A stretch of 38,672 nt of DNA from DATMNI01 sp035570275 (GCA_035570275.1 DATMNI010000084.1:1-38672), one strand, 5' to 3'. Positions 9,615 to 21,763 are shown, counted from the stretch's first letter. The notes: generated by a model not told the origin, from the letters alone. A program made the numbers and translations.

Positions 9615-9631
9615 TTGTGAACAGCGTACGT

Positions 9632-9780
9632 TGTGGGGCAGGTTGCCAACCTGCGGCGGATTGTTAATCCGCCCGCGCGATGCGGCAGCGAGCCGCGTTT
9701 GGGGGATTTGAGCGGCACGTGTGAGCGGCGGATTGCCAATCCCCAACAGGTTAGCAACCTGGTTGCTAACCTGCCCCACA
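9632..9780 (+). repeat. 149-bp element with 13-bp terminal inverted repeats
   Basis: The ends are TGTGGGGCAGGTT (9632-9644) and its exact reverse complement AACCTGCCCCACA (9768-9780). Inside are further palindromes such as AGGTTGCCAACCT, GCGGATTGTTAATCCGC and AGGTTAGCAACCT. There is no coding capacity. The structure fits a MITE-like or REP-cluster element. A diverged relative occupies 19281-19490 upstream of smc. The last base of the element is the A of a candidate galU start codon. Confidence 0.7.
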
Positions 9781-10703
9781 TGCTGAAGCCTTGTTATATT
9801 CAAAAGGTGATTCAAAGCGCCGTCGTTCCGGTGGCCGGGCATGGCACCCGGCTGCTGCCCGCCACCAAATCGCAGCCCAAGGAAATGCTGCCGGTGGCGC
9901 GCAAACCCATCGTGCAATATGTGGTGGAAGAACTGGTTTCCAACGGAATCCAGCAGATCCTGTTCGTCACGGGGCGCAACAAAGCGTCCATCGAAGATCA
10001 TTTCGACGACGACCCGGAACTCTTCGCCGCCCTCACCCAGGCGAACAAGCAAGACCTGCTGCGGGAGCTGAATTTCGATGCTTTGAAAGCCCATTTCTTT
10101 TACACCCGCCAGCGCATGCAGAAGGGCTTGGGCGACGCCATCCTGTGCGCCGAAAACTTCGCCGGCGAAGAGCCGTTCCTGGTGGCGCTGGGCGATTCGA
10201 TTCTGGGGCTGAACGCCGTATCACAGGCCGTCAGCCGGATGGCGGAGGTCTTTGACGCCAAGCACGCCAGTTGCGTAATCGCAGTGGAAGAGGTGGCCCC
10301 CGAACAGACGTCGCATTACGGCATCGTGGAACCCGACGCCGGCGCGGACGACGTATTCCGGATTGTGAACCTGGTGGAGAAGCCCGACCCGAAGGACGCG
10401 CCGAGCAACCTGGCAATCGCCGGCCGCTACATATTTTCTCCGGTGATCTTCGACATGATCCGCCGCGTGCAACCCGACAGACGCGGCGAGATCCAGCTTA
10501 CCGACGCCATCCAGTTCCTGTGCGAGGAAGGCCGGCGCGTGATGGCGGTGAAATTGACGCCGCAGGAAAAGCGCTACGACATCGGCAATTTCCCGAGTTA
10601 TTTCGAAAGTTTCGTGGAGTTCGCGCTGGCCGACCCGTTATACGGCGCCGATTTCCGCCGTGCGCTGGAACGCCTGCTGGCGAAATCGGCCGTGACGGTT
10701 TGA
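9780..10703 (+). CDS. galU: UTP--glucose-1-phosphate uridylyltransferase
   Basis: The protein makes UDP-glucose from UTP and glucose-1-phosphate for envelope polysaccharides. The nucleotide-binding signature is VVPVAGHGTRLLPATKSQPK, followed by EMLPVARKPIVQYVVEEL. LGDAILCAENF and FLVALGDSIL match the catalytic core, and VEKPDPKDAPSNLAIAGRY matches the sugar-binding region of the GalU family. The length is about 300 residues, as usual. The ATG at 9780 adds nine residues (MLKPCYIQK) before the usual family start; the GTG at 9807 would give MIQSAVVPVAG, closer to the normal N-terminus. Neither has a good Shine-Dalgarno. It overlaps the downstream glycosyltransferase gene if that starts at TTG 10700, so UDP-sugar supply and membrane glycosylation may be coupled. 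Confidence 0.92.
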   Translation: MLKPCYIQKVIQSAVVPVAGHGTRLLPATKSQPKEMLPVARKPIVQYVVEELVSNGIQQILFVTGRNKASIEDHFDDDPELFAALTQANKQDLLRELNFDALKAHFFYTRQRMQKGLGDAILCAENFAGEEPFLVALGDSILGLNAVSQAVSRMAEVFDAKHASCVIAVEEVAPEQTSHYGIVEPDAGADDVFRIVNLVEKPDPKDAPSNLAIAGRYIFSPVIFDMIRRVQPDRRGEIQLTDAIQFLCEEGRRVMAVKLTPQEKRYDIGNFPSYFESFVEFALADPLYGADFRRALERLLAKSAVTV

Positions 10704-12175
10704 GCAAGCGCCGCCAATTGATGGCCGCGGCGCTGCTGTTCCTGGCGCTGCTTGGCGCGCGCATGTGCCATCTGGGAATTCTCTGGGCCGAGGAAACGCT
10801 GCCGCTGGCCGCCGCCCGGCAGATGCACGCCGGCAAGGTCCTCTACCGGGACATCTGGTTCGATAAGCCGCCCCTGGCGCCGGCGCTCGACTGGGCGCTG
10901 GGCGCACCAGCCGGTTGGACGCTGGGCGCCGCTTGGAGGCTGGACATCGGTTGGAGGCTGCGCCTGGCGGGAGCCCTCTACGCGCTGCTGGCTTGTTGGA
11001 TCGCATTCCGGTTTGCGTGCGACCTGTGGGGCGAACGCGAAGGCCTGTGGGCGGCGGGCCTCTCGGGATTCTTTATGATTTTCGAAATGCCCTCGGCCGC
11101 AATTCCGTTAGCGGCCGATTTACTGATGCTGGCGCCGCACATGGCAGCCGTCTGGCTGGCATACCGGCGCCGCCCGTTCTGGTGCGGCACCGTGGCGGGC
11201 GTGGCGCTTCTGACCAGCCCGAAGGCGGTGTTTGTACTGGCCGCGTGCGTGGTGTGGTACCCGGCAGGCGCGGCCCTTATGGTTGCGGGTTTTCTGGCGG
11301 TGGGCAGCGCGGCCGCGGCGTGGCTGTGGAGCGCGGGGGCGCTGGGCGCCTATTGGGACGAGGTGTGGCGGTGGGGGCGGCTCTATGCGGCGGCGACGTT
11401 CGTCGAATCGCCGGTGCGGAACGGTGTCATGCGGACGCTCGCCTGGCTGGGGTTTCACTCGGGGTTGGTAATTGCAGCTCTAGTGGCCGCGACCCTCAGG
11501 GTCGCGAAGCCCGGTTGTGACCCAGAGGGCCGCGACCACGCTGAGTCTCGCAACTACCGCTGGCTCACATGGCTGGCCATTTCGTTCGTCGCCGTCGCCC
11601 TCGGGCTGCGCTTCTTTCCGCGCTACTACTTCCAGCTTCTGCCGATCCTGGTCCTATTGGCCGCCCGGGGCTTCACCGTGGCCGGCCGCCAGACGCGCAT
11701 CCTGGCCATGCTGCTGCTGCTGATCCCCGCGGTGCGATTCGGGCCGCCGTACATCACCGCCTGGCGCAACCGCGAGTGGCGCGATACCGCCATGGACCGC
11801 GACAGCCGCGCCGCCGCCGCGCTGGTTCGCCAACTGGCCAAACCGGGAGATACCCTGCTGGTCTGGGGCTTCCGTCCGGAGATCTACGTTTACGCCGGAC
11901 TTCCCGCGGCTACTATGTTCCTGGATTCGCAGCCGCTCACCGGTGTCCCGGCGGACCGGCATCTGACGCAATCGGCGCCGGTGGAAACCACGCAGGCCCA
12001 CGCCCGGCGCGCGGATCTGGCCCGTTCGCGCCCCACATTTGTGCTCGATGGGTTGGGCATCTACAACCCGCAACTGGCGATCGGTAACTATCCCGACTTG
12101 CGCCAGTGGTTCACGAGTTACCAGGAAGTGAGCCGGACCGGGCAGACGGCGATCTATCGACGCCAGGCGGACTAG
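10700..12175 (+). CDS. GT-C-type integral-membrane glycosyltransferase (PMT/ArnT-like)
   Basis: A polytopic protein of 491 residues with roughly ten hydrophobic segments. Near the N-terminus is the luminal-loop pattern WAEETLPLAAARQMHAGKVL, then YRDIWFDKPPLAP. This resembles the acidic catalytic loop and kPPl motif of PMT_2/ArnT-type transferases, which move a sugar from a lipid carrier onto an acceptor on the periplasmic face. The C-terminal 130 residues are soluble. TTG 10700 overlaps the galU stop (TTGA) and puts basic SKRRQ before the first helix; ATG 10721 is the alternative. A palindromic repeat of 57 bp (11483-11539) lies in frame and adds 19 codons to a loop after about residue 261. 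Acceptor and donor are unknown. Confidence 0.75.
   Translation: MSKRRQLMAAALLFLALLGARMCHLGILWAEETLPLAAARQMHAGKVLYRDIWFDKPPLAPALDWALGAPAGWTLGAAWRLDIGWRLRLAGALYALLACWIAFRFACDLWGEREGLWAAGLSGFFMIFEMPSAAIPLAADLLMLAPHMAAVWLAYRRRPFWCGTVAGVALLTSPKAVFVLAACVVWYPAGAALMVAGFLAVGSAAAAWLWSAGALGAYWDEVWRWGRLYAAATFVESPVRNGVMRTLAWLGFHSGLVIAALVAATLRVAKPGCDPEGRDHAESRNYRWLTWLAISFVAVALGLRFFPRYYFQLLPILVLLAARGFTVAGRQTRILAMLLLLIPAVRFGPPYITAWRNREWRDTAMDRDSRAAAALVRQLAKPGDTLLVWGFRPEIYVYAGLPAATMFLDSQPLTGVPADRHLTQSAPVETTQAHARRADLARSRPTFVLDGLGIYNPQLAIGNYPDLRQWFTSYQEVSRTGQTAIYRRQAD
11483..11539 (+). repeat. Palindromic GTCGCGACCC repeat, copy 2, inside a coding region
   Basis: The outer arms GTGGCCGCGACCCTC and GAGGGCCGCGACCAC are near-perfect reverse complements. 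An inner perfect hairpin, GCGACCCT-C-AGGGTCGC, is nested in the left half. The element is 57 bp, a multiple of three, and reads through as VAATLRVAKPGCDPEGRDH between two membrane segments. It shares its left half with 4962-4988. Confidence 0.65.
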
Positions 12176-12199
12176 GGCGGGAGTTGCGCGACCCTCTCC

Positions 12200-13099
12200 T
12201 CAGATGAAATCGATTTGGAAGATCCAGCCCGCCGTTGGACTATCGTTGTTGGGCCAGCCCGGGTGGATGCCGGCATCGCAACTGATCAGCTTGCCGTCGA
12301 ACATCGCCAGGCCGTGCGGGTCGCAGGAGTTCGGAACGAAGTCCACCGTCTCCAGCACCTTGCCGGTGGCGGCGTCGTACCTCGCCAGACAGGGCCGGTA
12401 GTCACTGTAGCGCTTACAGTCGTTGCCGACAACCTGCCAGATGCTGCCGTTGTCCCATGCGATGCCGTGGTAACGTACCCGATCCGGAGCCTGGTAGAAC
12501 GGGATCATGAATTCCGGCTCCCAAGTCTTGGGGTCAACACGAAGATTACCGCGCAGCCGCAAAGACGCGATCCACAGCTTGCCGTCTTGCCAGAGGGCGC
12601 CGTGGCAACCGCCGCCATCGTTGGCCGGACCGAGCGGGATCTGACGGTGGCTAACCAGCCGCGAGTTCATGTCCACCTGAAAAACGCCCTCCGGAGGCGC
12701 GTTCGCGACCATCCAGACATACCCGCCGCCCACGGCCATCCCGCTGGTGTTTCTGGAACCCGTCGTCACCGTCTTCAGCAGCTTGCCATTCCAGTCGACA
12801 AGCCAGGCCTCTTCGATAAGGTTTTTCGGTTCGGGCAGTTGATACACAGCGGCTTGGGGTCCCGACAGCTTTTGCTCGCCAATCCATAAGCCCTCCGGCG
12901 TGACGGCAATGGCGTTGGGAAATCCTTCCGGGCTCTTGAATAGTTTCGTTGTCTTCGCCTTCCGGGACGAAGACCGCGGATTCGGTTGCCCGCCGTCTTT
13001 TCGCGCGGCGGCCACCGATTGCTGCGAAAAGGCAGCAGTCCCTTTCGCCAGGGCCAAGCCAGTCCCGATACTGGCCGTGAGGAATTCCCGCTTGGTCAT
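12200..13099 (-). CDS. Exported beta-propeller protein of unknown function
   Basis: The ATG at 13099 follows GGAGG at good spacing. The N-terminus, MTKREFLTASIGTGLALAKG, ending near AAFSQ, is a signal peptide with a Lys-Arg variant of the twin-arginine pattern; Tat or Sec export is possible. The 299-residue protein contains propeller-like repeats (PEGLWIGEQ, GGYVWMVAN, DGKLWIASL, NGSIWQVVGN, DGKLISCDAG). A cluster of Cys, Asp and His residues is seen in NDCKRYSDYRPC and PNSCDPHGLA. It resembles the Vgb/NHL class of six-bladed propellers, but I see no specific catalytic signature. It lies downstream of a PQQ dehydrogenase on the same strand with a 155-bp gap and probably has its own promoter. 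Confidence 0.7.
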   Translation of the reverse strand: MTKREFLTASIGTGLALAKGTAAFSQQSVAAARKDGGQPNPRSSSRKAKTTKLFKSPEGFPNAIAVTPEGLWIGEQKLSGPQAAVYQLPEPKNLIEEAWLVDWNGKLLKTVTTGSRNTSGMAVGGGYVWMVANAPPEGVFQVDMNSRLVSHRQIPLGPANDGGGCHGALWQDGKLWIASLRLRGNLRVDPKTWEPEFMIPFYQAPDRVRYHGIAWDNGSIWQVVGNDCKRYSDYRPCLARYDAATGKVLETVDFVPNSCDPHGLAMFDGKLISCDAGIHPGWPNNDSPTAGWIFQIDFI

Positions 13100-13254
13100 A
13101 CAAAGCCTCCATAAACCTGATTTGCCGGAGCGTCTGATCGCTTCTGTCCGGTCACAGCAATTGGCGTAGCGGATCATATCACGTTTGTGACCCACAGATC
13201 GGGTTCGGAACTTCCACGTGGTCCGGCGCCCGCCAATCTGTTGGATCGAGTGTG

Positions 13255-15393
13255 TTATCGGTCGTCCGGCAGGGCGAATACGTAGAGCGCGTTGCCGTTG
13301 CCTGGATGGTGGATCTCCGGCGCGATCACGCGGGGCACGTCGCGTGGGCTTCCGCCGCCCAACCCCGTAGTGACGGCAATGTATTGTTTGCCGTCGATAG
13401 CGAACGTGATTGGATAACCCTGGACTGAGGTCCCGAGCCGTGTTTTCCAAAGCAGCTTGCCGGTTTTCACGTTGACTCCCAGGAAATAGCGGTCCAGGTC
13501 GCCAACGAAAGCGACTCCGCCGGCCGTGGAGAGCACAGCGGTGAGGAACGGTGCGCGCTGCTCGATTGACCAGTTCTCTTTCAGAGTGCGCACGTCGTAG
13601 GCCGCCAGTTTGCCAATGTTGCCGTGGGTGTCCGGCATCTCAAGAAAGCGGCGGTCTCCCGCTCCGCCGCCCGAATTCTCCTTGAATTCCACTTTGCGGC
13701 CTGACATGGCCATGCAACTCTGGCTCAGCGGGATGATCAGTTGCGACGTTTCCGGATGGTAGCTCATCGCCTGCCAGTTATGGCCGCCCTCGGTGCTGGG
13801 ACAGATCTGAAACCACTGGCCAATCTGTTGCTCCAGGATATCGCTGCGGTATGTCGGCTCTCCGGTCTTGGAGTCGATATTGGTGAAAAGGGTCTGGTGG
13901 ACCGTTTCCTTGGAACCGAGAAACTGGCCGGTTTCGCGATTGAGTTTCCACAAAATTCCGGGCTTGCCGATGGTGAACAGCAGCTTGCTCCCGTCGAGAT
14001 CTACCAGGACGCGTTCGAACACCTCATCCATGTCGAAGGACTCGCCGGGCGCATGCTGGAAGTACCACTTTAGCCGGCCCGTATCAGGGTCGAGCGCCAG
14101 CGTGGAACTGGTGAACAACGCCTTATCGCCAGGCTTGGCGCCACGGCTGACGCGTAGCCAGGGTTTGGGCTGGGCCACGCCCCAATAGGTGACGTTGAGC
14201 CCGGGATCGTAGCTGCCGGCGATCCATGTATCGCCGCCCGCGCGCAACAGATTGGGCAGTTGGCCCCACGTGTCGCCACCGGGTTGGCCTTCCCGCGCAA
14301 TGGTGCTGAAACGCCAGACCTGCTCGCCGTTGCGGGCATCATAGGCGCTGATATAGCAGTCGGCGCCGTAGCGCCCACAACCCGTCATGCCTGTCAGAAC
14401 CTTGCCGTTGATGACGATAGCTCCGGAGGTGTTGCTGTATCCCTTCTTCTCCGGCGCAATGGCGGTCTGCCAAACAATTTTGCCCGTGCGGGCATCGAGT
14501 GCGTACAGGCGGGCGTCGGTGGTGGTAAGCAACAGCTTGTCATCGTATATCGCCAGGGTGCGCGTGGCGCCGTAGGCGCGGGTGGGTTCCGGACCAATTC
14601 GATTCTCCCAGATCAGGTCCCCGGTGCGGCCATTCAGCGCCTGCAGTGTGTTGCCGGTGTTGGTCAGGTAAATAATTCCGTCATGGACGATGGGGGTGGG
14701 CTCATTGGCGCCGCCGTCGTTCATAGCCCAAACCCAGGCCAGTTGCAAACGCCCCAGGTTTTCGGGAGTGATCTGGGTCAGCGGACTGTGGCTCCACGAC
14801 TGGTAATTACCGCGTGCCATCAGCCAGTCGGAGGGATTGGGATTGCGCAATGCCTGGTCCGTGACTGCGATATAGTTCTTCACCTGACCGGAGACGGTGA
14901 GGCCTTTAGGCGCAGGGGTGCGGGACGCCGAGGACTGATCCGCAATAGCGGCTTTCGCCAGCGTCTCACGTAGCGCCGGAGGCATTTGTCCATTGGCCAC
15001 AGAGCCGATACGGACCGTCGTCGAGGCGGCCAGCGGGCGGTCTCCGGCGGGAGCCCCGTTCGCCTGCAGAAAGAAGCCGGCAATGTTCGTGTACGTCTCC
15101 TCGCTCAGCCCTCCCGGATTCGAGGGCGGCATGGTGGCCTGGATGTACCCGATCAGTTCGGCGGCAGCGCGCGATCCCCAGGCATTCATGAAATTGCCGC
15201 CGGCCAGTTGCGGGGCTTCGTTCCGGCCAGCCAGGTCGGGGAGATGGCAGCTTGCGCAGTTATTCAGATACGCGGCAAGACCATCGGTTGCCTGGCGCGC
15301 GGTGTACGCCGCCGGAGTCTGGCTTCGGCCAGGGATGGCGGCCATGGCGGCGAGCGCGACCGCGGGAAGGAGAGGCGATTGCCAAAGGAACAT
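13255..15393 (-). CDS. Periplasmic PQQ-dependent dehydrogenase with N-terminal cytochrome c domain
   Basis: ATG 15393 gives a signal peptide (MFLWQSPLLPAVALAAMAAI), followed at once by a haem c domain with CASCH (Cys46, Cys49, His50) and a candidate axial Met88 in ATMPPSNPG. From about residue 140 it becomes an eight-bladed quinoprotein propeller, with tryptophan-docking-type repeats such as GDLIWENRIG, GKIVWQTAI, GEQVWRFS and GKLLWKTRLG. Members oxidise alcohols or sugars with PQQ and pass electrons to haem c. In classical quinohaemoprotein alcohol dehydrogenases the haem domain is C-terminal, so the order here is reversed. I cannot point confidently to the substrate or to the lanthanide/calcium ligands. 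No PQQ synthesis genes are in the window. Confidence 0.85.
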   Translation of the reverse strand: MFLWQSPLLPAVALAAMAAIPGRSQTPAAYTARQATDGLAAYLNNCASCHLPDLAGRNEAPQLAGGNFMNAWGSRAAAELIGYIQATMPPSNPGGLSEETYTNIAGFFLQANGAPAGDRPLAASTTVRIGSVANGQMPPALRETLAKAAIADQSSASRTPAPKGLTVSGQVKNYIAVTDQALRNPNPSDWLMARGNYQSWSHSPLTQITPENLGRLQLAWVWAMNDGGANEPTPIVHDGIIYLTNTGNTLQALNGRTGDLIWENRIGPEPTRAYGATRTLAIYDDKLLLTTTDARLYALDARTGKIVWQTAIAPEKKGYSNTSGAIVINGKVLTGMTGCGRYGADCYISAYDARNGEQVWRFSTIAREGQPGGDTWGQLPNLLRAGGDTWIAGSYDPGLNVTYWGVAQPKPWLRVSRGAKPGDKALFTSSTLALDPDTGRLKWYFQHAPGESFDMDEVFERVLVDLDGSKLLFTIGKPGILWKLNRETGQFLGSKETVHQTLFTNIDSKTGEPTYRSDILEQQIGQWFQICPSTEGGHNWQAMSYHPETSQLIIPLSQSCMAMSGRKVEFKENSGGGAGDRRFLEMPDTHGNIGKLAAYDVRTLKENWSIEQRAPFLTAVLSTAGGVAFVGDLDRYFLGVNVKTGKLLWKTRLGTSVQGYPITFAIDGKQYIAVTTGLGGGSPRDVPRVIAPEIHHPGNGNALYVFALPDDR

Positions 15394-15492
15394 TTCAGTT
15401 ACGCATTCTATCGCAACGCTGGAGCCATATCCTGGATGGAGTGGCTCCGCGAACACGGCCGCCAGCGGCGACGGCTAAACGTCGCGTAGCCC

Positions 15493-19128
<3,636 letters not shown>

Positions 19129-19515
19129 AGTCTTGACCTCGCTTGGCTCGGGGGAGTTGTAACCATACTAAACGCGCTGGGCGAAAAAGTAAAGCATATT
19201 CACCACAGCATCCAGTGCCCTCAGCCCCGATACCACTCCATATAGTATCGCCTATCCGCCCTTTTCGGGTTGCAAGCCCTTGTGGGCAGGTTGCTAACCT
19301 GTTCGCGATGTGCGCCGGGCGCACAGGGGGCAGGATAAAAGTCGCCCGTGGCGCTATGTGGGGCAGCTTGGCAAGCAGCTTGGCAAGCTGCGGCGGACTG
19401 GCAACCCGCCCGCCGGGAGTTGGCGCGCAGCCGAACTTCCACAAGCGCCTTCCGAGAGTGCGGCGGATTGCTAATCCGCTGGCGGGCTGCCGAGCGAGCC
19501 ACTTTCCCATAACGG
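19129..19515. other. Gene-free region between the crotonase and smc genes
   Basis: No gene is seen here. About 210 bp is occupied by a palindromic repeat cluster (19281-19490). The 150 bp next to smc is the only room for an smc promoter; no clear -35/-10 pair stands out. Confidence 0.5.
19281..19490 (+). repeat. Palindromic repeat cluster related to the 9632-9780 element
   Basis: The cluster holds TGTGGGCAGGTTGCTAACCTG, a second TGTGGGGCAGCTTGGCAAGC, the palindrome CAGCTTGGCAAGCTG, GGCGGACTGGCAACCCGCC and GCGGATTGCTAATCCGC. The same word pairs (GGCAGGTTGCNAACCTG and GCGGATTGNNAATCCGC) build the 9632-9780 element. This copy is longer, less regular and lacks a matching right-hand end, so it is probably an older or compound copy. 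Confidence 0.6.
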
Positions 19516-20298
19516 TTACGCACCCCCCGAAATCGACGGCCACCGGGGCTTGCGCTTCTCGCGAAAAGCCCGGATTCCCTCCTGGAAGTCCGCGCTTTCA
19601 AATACTTCCTGGCGGACCCGCTGCGAAATCTCGCCGGCCAGCTTCCAGTCCATGCCCCGCACCTCCTGGACGCAACGCAGGCCGCTTCGTATGGCCGTGG
19701 GGCTGGATTCGGCGAGAGCGCTGGCCACTTCCGGCGCGCGGGCGTCCCAACCAGCGGCGACTTCGTGGACCAAACCGAGTTCCCGGGCTTCGGCCGCCCC
19801 AAAAACGCGTCCGGTGAGCGCCAGTTCGACGGTTCGGCGCTCACCGACGGCGGCTGTCACCGCTCGAAAGACCAGAAACGGCCACAGGCCCAGACGGATC
19901 TCGGTCAGCCCAAAGGTGGCGTCCGGGCTGGCGATCACGATGTGGCAATTGGCTGCCAGGCCGGTTCCGCCCGCCAGCGCCGCGCCATGCACGGCGGCGA
20001 TCAAGGGCTTCGCAAGGCGCGCACCGATGGTGAAAAGCTGCTCATGCACCTGGCTGATGGCCCCGGTGTCAGCGTCGCTGTCGGCATCGGCGATTTCGTG
20101 AAGGTCCATGCCCGCGCAGAAGGATTTTCCGTTCCCCGTGAGCAGGATGGCGCCCACTCCGGGGTCCCGGTCGGCGGCTTCCAGAGCTTCCACCAGGGTA
20201 CGGCAAAGTTCCAGGTTGAGCGCATTGCGTTTGTCCGGACGGTTCAACGCCAGCCGCAGCAGGCGACCGCCGGAAACGGTCTGCAGGGTGTCGCTCAT
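19516..20298 (-). CDS. Enoyl-CoA hydratase/isomerase (crotonase) family protein
   Basis: ATG 20298 follows GGAG by 6 nt and begins MSDTLQTVSGGRLLRLALNR; 260 residues is the normal length. The CoA/oxyanion-hole segments are NGKSFCAGMDL and AAVHGAALAGGTGLAANC. The second catalytic Glu of crotonases is present in GLTEIRLGLWPF, but the first (in GGGCEL of rat hydratase) is replaced by Gly in GGTGL. That Gly pattern, together with ...LTEIRLGL, is what I recall for the LiuC/AtuE group (methylglutaconyl- or carboxygeranoyl-CoA hydratases), so a role in leucine or terpenoid breakdown is possible. A plain fatty-acid hydratase is less likely. It stands upstream of smc without functional relation. Confidence 0.85.
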   Translation of the reverse strand: MSDTLQTVSGGRLLRLALNRPDKRNALNLELCRTLVEALEAADRDPGVGAILLTGNGKSFCAGMDLHEIADADSDADTGAISQVHEQLFTIGARLAKPLIAAVHGAALAGGTGLAANCHIVIASPDATFGLTEIRLGLWPFLVFRAVTAAVGERRTVELALTGRVFGAAEARELGLVHEVAAGWDARAPEVASALAESSPTAIRSGLRCVQEVRGMDWKLAGEISQRVRQEVFESADFQEGIRAFREKRKPRWPSISGGA

Positions 20299-20757
20299 GA
20301 GGTTCTCCGAAGGCAGGCAGAGCAAGGGCCGGTGGGCGCGCGGAGCTCGCGCCATCAGATAACAGTATAGGACGGCGCGGGGCAGATTGCTACCGGGGGT
20401 TGATGTCCAAAAGACTGCGGGGAATTTCTGGGGGCGCCGATCAGCGCAGGCTGCTGTCGCCGCGTGATTTCACCCACAAATCTTGAGGGCACGCCTACAT
20501 CGGCGTTTCGGACAGACCGGGTGCAAATTCGCGATCACAAGTTTTTTTAAAATATTTTTTCCCGCTAACTCACCCAATTTATCAAATGCTTGGCCCGACT
20601 CCGCCGTCCGCCGCAGGGTGTTTCCCACAAGCTCGCGTGCCATCCTGTAATCGGTAGCGGAGCCAGTCTTGGCTGCGTTCTCTCTCAAGAGCAAGGGCCA
20701 ACGATTTATCTTGTCCCTGGCGGCGAAGCCGCTTTCGCATGTGCTAGCGTGATAGGG
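20299..20757. other. Gene-free divergent region, AT-rich core
   Basis: This lies between the crotonase (minus) and a membrane protein (plus). The segment 20540-20575 is strikingly AT-rich (a T7 run, AAAATA, then T6). GC falls here relative to the crotonase side, marking the left edge of an apparently acquired segment. A minus-strand reading frame crosses it but shows no recognisable domain. I see no clear operator. Confidence 0.4.
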
Positions 20758-21762
20758 ATGCGATATAAGGGTTGGAATAAGACCCGGTCTCAGCACGCGA
20801 TTGATGAAATGGCAGGTGCAGGGAGACAGACATCCGCAGCTATCAAAGCGGTTGTTCTCGGAGGAATGATACTTGCTGCCAACTGGCTTAGGCAGAATTG
20901 TTGGCGTGACGGAGTCGTGGTTACTATTGCGCCTGCGCTATACGCCATCGGAGTGACTGCAATGTATGAAAGGCAATACTATATCGCTGCTGGCTTCTAC
21001 GTCGCATCCATTGTATATGGAGCTTCTAAGATCATGCGCTGGGAGGACGCAAAGGGTGATGTTGGGACACTTCAGCGCCGAATCGCTAGTGGGCTCGTCA
21101 TTATGAGCGCAGCCGTGGTGTTCAGTCTGTCATATTGGTGGATCGATCACACGAAAGCGCAGCGTGAAATGGATAGTCGGAGCGTTACCGTACCGCTGAA
21201 TAAGGATTCAGAATCGAAGTCAGAAGTATTTCTCAATCCAGGAGAACATCCATGTGAGCTCATGACCATTATGCCAATTCCTTTAGATAAACATACGACA
21301 TGGATTTCCGAACAGTTAATGCCCCCTACGTGCGATGATGATTCTGCACACAGCACTGTTGTGAAAGGTGTGACCGTTGCTTTTGACAACCGCGGAAGCA
21401 GCACAGATCACAACATTCGCGTAAAGATGGTGTTTGGAAACTCATGGGTTAAGTCAGTCAAGTGCGACGCCCGGATTGATATTCTTGAAGGACCAGAAGG
21501 CCGCGAAGTGTCTGGCGGTTTATACCTAGTGGCGCGAGAGTTGTTTCCTGATGAAGGCCATAGCTGTCATGCTGACTTTGTAAACCGTGTGGAAGCTCCA
21601 ACGGTGCAATCATGGCTGGACCGGTTTGGTTCTGTAAAGGGAGCGTCTGACTTGTACAACACGATTGACGTATATACACATCGTATCAATTTTGGTGTTC
21701 TTGAAAGAGTAACTGGAGGGCCTCGCCCGTACCGAAGAACGATGACAATCAACCCAAAATGA
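20758..21762 (+). CDS. Membrane protein of unknown function, atypical composition
   Basis: I do not recognise this protein. From ATG 20758 it has 334 residues. Four hydrophobic segments lie in the first half (around AAIKAVVLGGMILAANWL, VVVTIAPALYAIGVTAMY, YYIAAGFYVASIVYGAS and SGLVIMSAAVVFSLSYWW). A soluble C-terminal half of about 180 residues follows, rich in beta-type patterns and with four Cys (for example PCELMTIMP, PPTCDDD, VKCDARID, GHSCHADF). Codon and base use is much less GC-biased than in every neighbour, a sign of recent transfer. The start is uncertain: only a weak GGG precedes it, and the frame is open upstream to 20590. A decayed smc segment begins immediately after its stop codon. 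Confidence 0.65.
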   Translation: MRYKGWNKTRSQHAIDEMAGAGRQTSAAIKAVVLGGMILAANWLRQNCWRDGVVVTIAPALYAIGVTAMYERQYYIAAGFYVASIVYGASKIMRWEDAKGDVGTLQRRIASGLVIMSAAVVFSLSYWWIDHTKAQREMDSRSVTVPLNKDSESKSEVFLNPGEHPCELMTIMPIPLDKHTTWISEQLMPPTCDDDSAHSTVVKGVTVAFDNRGSSTDHNIRVKMVFGNSWVKSVKCDARIDILEGPEGREVSGGLYLVARELFPDEGHSCHADFVNRVEAPTVQSWLDRFGSVKGASDLYNTIDVYTHRINFGVLERVTGGPRPYRRTMTINPK

Positions 21763-21763
21763 T

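Noticed and set aside
12176..12199. Terminator between the converging glycosyltransferase and propeller genes
   Set aside because: Only 24 bp, with no hairpin plus T-run visible.
13130..13200. TATGAT on the minus strand as promoter of the exported propeller gene
   Set aside because: No acceptable -35 at 16-18 nt spacing.
20470..20796. 108-codon minus-strand frame in the AT-rich region
   Set aside because: Could be a small real gene, since it is not obviously a shadow before 20758, but it has no recognisable domain and its start is doubtful, so it was left out of the gene list.
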